DNA of 17,729 nt, taken from positions 1 to 17,729 of the forward strand of contig JAICSB010000019.1 of assembly GCA_025937115.1 (NCBI GenBank). The letters are read 5' to 3'. This DNA is from Pseudonocardiaceae bacterium. GTDB lineage: Bacteria; Actinomycetota; Actinomycetes; Mycobacteriales; Pseudonocardiaceae. Below, piece by piece: positions 15,293-17,729 of the stretch. The notes under the pieces were generated by a model. It did no database searches, was not told the DNA's origin, and saw only the letters and a program-made list of their open reading frames with translations. The position numbers and the translations under genes are program-made. Numbering within the stretch: the first letter of the stretch is position 1; each line of letters opens with the position of its first letter.

Positions 15293-17590
15293 ATGACGCG
15301 GGCGGCAGCGCGGGACGAATATCGTCAGCATGCCCGGCAGACGGTGGTGGCCGCTGTGATCACGGTGGCGCCGGAGCTGTCCGACGACGACATCACAACG
15401 GTGTTGCAGGCCGCAGGTGTCGCCTCGGGAAGGCCGCTCGGAGAACTGGCCAAGCACCTCGCCGACTATCCCGACGCGTTGACCGCTGGCGATCCACGAT
15501 GCCCGCCGTCGCTGATCCGCTTGACCCATGCTCTGCACGACGGTGGGCATACCGGGGTGGTTCGCCCGCCCTGCGCCCGCTGCGGAAAGATTACGATCCG
15601 TCTGAACGCCGCAGGTGCTGCAGGACGCATGTGCAGCGCCTGCGCCGCACAGCACAACAAGAAGACCTGCGCACGCTGCGGCCGGACAGCCCGGATCGCG
15701 GCCCGGCGCGCTGATGGCGGCATCTGCTTTGCTTGCTACAACACCGATCCGGATGTTGTCGAGCCGTGTGGCCAGTGCGGCCGAGTCGCTCGTCCGACAA
15801 CCAGGCTGCCGGACGGCAGCCCGCTGTGCGCCGCCTGCTGGTCGCCTCCCACTCACACTTGTATCGGCTGCGGCCAGGTCAAACGCGCGTGGCTGACCAC
15901 GGCTGAAGGACCCGTCTGCCAGGAGTGTTATCCGCGCTACCGACCCCGCCGGAAATGTGGGCGATGCGGGCAGATCCGTCACATCAAGAAGCGATCGACC
16001 GCAAACAATCCCGATCTCTGCGACACCTGCCATCGCGGCCCCGAGGGCGTCTGCTCAGCTTGCGGCCGGACACGCCCGCGCCGACGCGGACCGGACGGCA
16101 CATGGCTGTGTCAGTCCTGCGCGCCGAAACCCCGCGACACCTGTTGCCGCTGCGACCGGATCCGGGTCGTCCAGGCCCGATGGCCCATCGGGCCGGTCTG
16201 CCACACCTGCTACCTGACGATCCTCAACAGCCCCGCCGGATGCGCCCGCTGCCGGGAATCCCGGCCGTTGATAGGACTCGACACCGACGGCACCCCAGTC
16301 TGCGGCCCCTGCGCGGGCATCGACGCCGACTACACCTGCACCCGCTGCGGCCACAGCGGCAACCCCTACGGGGCAGGGCTTTGCGCACACTGCGTCCTTC
16401 ACGACCGGCTCCACAACCTTCTGGCCGGACCCGATGGCACGGTCTCGCCCCAACTCCAACCGGTCCGCCACGCACTCGCCGCGGCGCAACATCCGCGCAG
16501 CCTCATCTATTGGCTGGCGAGCAGCCCCAATGCCGCGCTGCTCGCGCAGCTGGCCGCCGGCGGTGAACCGATCAGCCACGAGCGGCTCGACGAGCTCCCA
16601 CCCGGCCGCCACGAGTACTACGTCCGCCAGCTGCTGGTGACGACCGGAGTCTTGCCCGAACGGCACGACGACCTGGAGCGCTTGCCCGCATGGCTGGACA
16701 CGGTTCTGGCCGGCGCGCACGCCGAACACGTTCGACTGATCCGGCCTTTCGCCCACTGGTTCTTGCTGCGCCGCGCCCGTCGACGCGCAGCCGTCCGCCG
16801 CCAACCAGCAATTGCCAGCGACTACCTCCGCACCCAGATCAGGATCGGCCTGAAACTGTTGGCCTGGCTCGACGAACGCAACCTCGCCCTCGCCGACCTC
16901 GACCAGCCCAGCTTGGACGCCTGGCTGGCTCAGGGGAACACCAACAGCTACAACGTCCGCAACTTCTTGCTCTGGGCCGCCTCCCGCGGCCTCGCACCCG
17001 AGCTCACCGTCCCCCTGCGACCCCGGCAACAACCCGAGCAGGTCCTCGATGAGCCCGAGCGATGGGACCTCCTCCGGTGCTGCCTGAACGACGACACCAT
17101 CCCGTTGGACACCCGCGCCGCCGCAGCCCTCGTTCTGCTGTTCGGCATACCGATATCCCGCATCCGCCATCTCACCATCGACCGGCTCGACATCAGCGAA
17201 GCCGGTAGCTTCCTGCGCACCGGCCGGCATCCACTCCTGCTGCCACCCAAACTCGCCAACCTGCTCCAACAGCTCGCCGATACGCCCCGCACAGCGGCTC
17301 GACTATCCAAAAAGGACAAATATGACCGATGGTTGTTCCCCGGCCTCACGCCCGGCCGGCCGACCAGCGCGCCCGGCTTCACGCTTAAGCTGCGCGCCCT
17401 GGGCCTCAACGCCCGAACCGCCCGCAACGCCGCGCTCGTCTCCCTCGCCAGCGATCTCCCAGTCCCGATCCTCGCCGACGTCCTCGGCCTGCACACCACC
17501 ACCGCCGAACGGTGGGCACACCTCGCCAAGAGCGACTGGACTGACTACATCGCCGAACGAGTCACCGACACCCACACCCAGGAGCAATAG
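15293..17590 (+). CDS. Nine-zinc-ribbon protein with degenerate tyrosine-recombinase C-terminus
   Basis: 765 aa. A short helical N-terminus (1-90) precedes nine successive zinc ribbons (about 94-367), each CxxC-x(13-20)-CxxC: first cysteines at 94, 126, 159, 190, 222, 254, 284, 317 and 349. Residues 470-580 resemble an integrase core-binding domain (YLRTQIRIGLKLLAWLDERN ... SYNVRNFLLWAASRG). Residues 585-755 resemble the catalytic fold, but key positions are changed. LLFGIPISRIRHLTID has Pro where GLR carries catalytic Arg. The HxxR box reads ARTARNAAL. LGLHTTTAERWAHL has W741 where the Tyr nucleophile is expected. It is therefore probably a non-catalytic partner of the upstream recombinase. 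The ATG at 15293 follows AAAGG by 9 nt; GTG 15287, overlapping the HTH stop as GTGA, is an alternative. Confidence 0.88.
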   Translation: MTRAAARDEYRQHARQTVVAAVITVAPELSDDDITTVLQAAGVASGRPLGELAKHLADYPDALTAGDPRCPPSLIRLTHALHDGGHTGVVRPPCARCGKITIRLNAAGAAGRMCSACAAQHNKKTCARCGRTARIAARRADGGICFACYNTDPDVVEPCGQCGRVARPTTRLPDGSPLCAACWSPPTHTCIGCGQVKRAWLTTAEGPVCQECYPRYRPRRKCGRCGQIRHIKKRSTANNPDLCDTCHRGPEGVCSACGRTRPRRRGPDGTWLCQSCAPKPRDTCCRCDRIRVVQARWPIGPVCHTCYLTILNSPAGCARCRESRPLIGLDTDGTPVCGPCAGIDADYTCTRCGHSGNPYGAGLCAHCVLHDRLHNLLAGPDGTVSPQLQPVRHALAAAQHPRSLIYWLASSPNAALLAQLAAGGEPISHERLDELPPGRHEYYVRQLLVTTGVLPERHDDLERLPAWLDTVLAGAHAEHVRLIRPFAHWFLLRRARRRAAVRRQPAIASDYLRTQIRIGLKLLAWLDERNLALADLDQPSLDAWLAQGNTNSYNVRNFLLWAASRGLAPELTVPLRPRQQPEQVLDEPERWDLLRCCLNDDTIPLDTRAAAALVLLFGIPISRIRHLTIDRLDISEAGSFLRTGRHPLLLPPKLANLLQQLADTPRTAARLSKKDKYDRWLFPGLTPGRPTSAPGFTLKLRALGLNARTARNAALVSLASDLPVPILADVLGLHTTTAERWAHLAKSDWTDYIAERVTDTHTQEQ

Positions 17591-17729
17591 GGCAACCCAG
17601 GAATAAGTACCCTCCGCCAGTAGCGCGCTGCGCCAGATCCGGTGCAGCGAGTCGACCCTTCCAGGCGCCACCGTGACCGGTCGCGTGGCGGCGCGCTGAG
17701 TCCACTGTCATGGCGGCATACAGGGTGGC
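17591..17729. other. Unassigned right-hand end
   Basis: No gene, repeat copy or clear module end is recognised here. A weak 6-bp stem, CGCCAC at 17666-17671 with GTGGCG at 17685-17690, has a 13-nt loop containing GACCGGTC and could contribute to termination. No copy of the 17-bp repeat found at 13353 and 13841 is present in either orientation. Confidence 0.5.

Larger units (their letters stand above)
13841..17590 (+). mobile_element. Three-gene tyrosine recombinase / HTH / zinc-ribbon module
   Basis: Three genes on one strand with overlapping or abutting ends: a complete tyrosine recombinase (13861-14970), a 107-aa HTH protein (14967-15290, GTGA overlap) and a zinc-ribbon integrase-like protein (15293-17590, or GTG at 15287 giving a second GTGA overlap). 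A strong terminator and a palindromic repeat mark the left side. It interrupts otherwise core gene order after nrdJ. Known comparators are multi-recombinase elements such as Tn554 (TnpA/TnpB/TnpC) and RIT elements (three tyrosine recombinases). This set differs in having only one catalytically complete enzyme. No cargo gene is visible, and the right end was not found in the window. Confidence 0.65.

Noticed and set aside
16055..17269. 404-codon minus-strand frame opposite the zinc-ribbon gene
   Set aside because: Low-complexity Gly/Val/Ala translation with no motif; it is the mirror of regular CxxC-coding codons on the plus strand.

Overview
The window comes from a high-GC actinomycete. Gene order and protein sequences fit the Pseudonocardiales or a relative of the mycobacteria. 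The order gluA | miaB - Rv2732c-like - DUF349 - miaA - dapF - hflX - lexA | LysM - nrdR - nrdJ matches, in large part, the Rv2733c-Rv2718c region of Mycobacterium tuberculosis. The B12-dependent reductase downstream of nrdR and the glutamate-transporter ATPase upstream of miaB are more typical of Pseudonocardiaceae. Taxon is an inference from recalled synteny, not from a search.

Bases 1-13341 are core chromosome. A partial gluA (minus strand) diverges from miaB. A small four-helix membrane protein follows miaB and converges on a DUF349 coiled-coil gene. Divergent from the DUF349 gene is miaA-dapF-hflX. The miaA start overlaps an 18-codon leaderless reading frame that looks like the surviving N-terminus of a deleted LigB/extradiol-dioxygenase-like gene. 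hflX converges on lexA. lexA diverges from a LysM cell-wall gene across a spacer with two SOS boxes. nrdR and nrdJ overlap by ATGA, and nrdJ carries a 357-residue LAGLIDADG intein placed exactly at the N-terminal redox cysteine of the reductase.

Bases 13342-13860 are a junction. They hold a hidden 52-codon basic protein gene, a very strong hairpin terminator, and two direct copies (16 of 17 identical, 488 bp apart) of an imperfect palindrome with a 7-bp centre. The second copy abuts the start of a tyrosine recombinase gene.

Bases 13861-17590 are a tightly overlapping three-gene mobile module: an apparently active tyrosine recombinase (369 aa), a 107-aa Cro/C1-type HTH protein, and a 765-aa protein with nine consecutive CxxC...CxxC zinc ribbons fused to an integrase-like C-terminus. 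In that C-terminus the nucleophilic tyrosine and the first catalytic arginine appear to be lost. I infer a recombination machine with one catalytic subunit, one small DNA-binding or control subunit, and one large catalytically dead, zinc-rich subunit for DNA recognition or assembly. This is the most interesting part of the window. Its right boundary is not visible, and the last 139 bases hold nothing I recognise.
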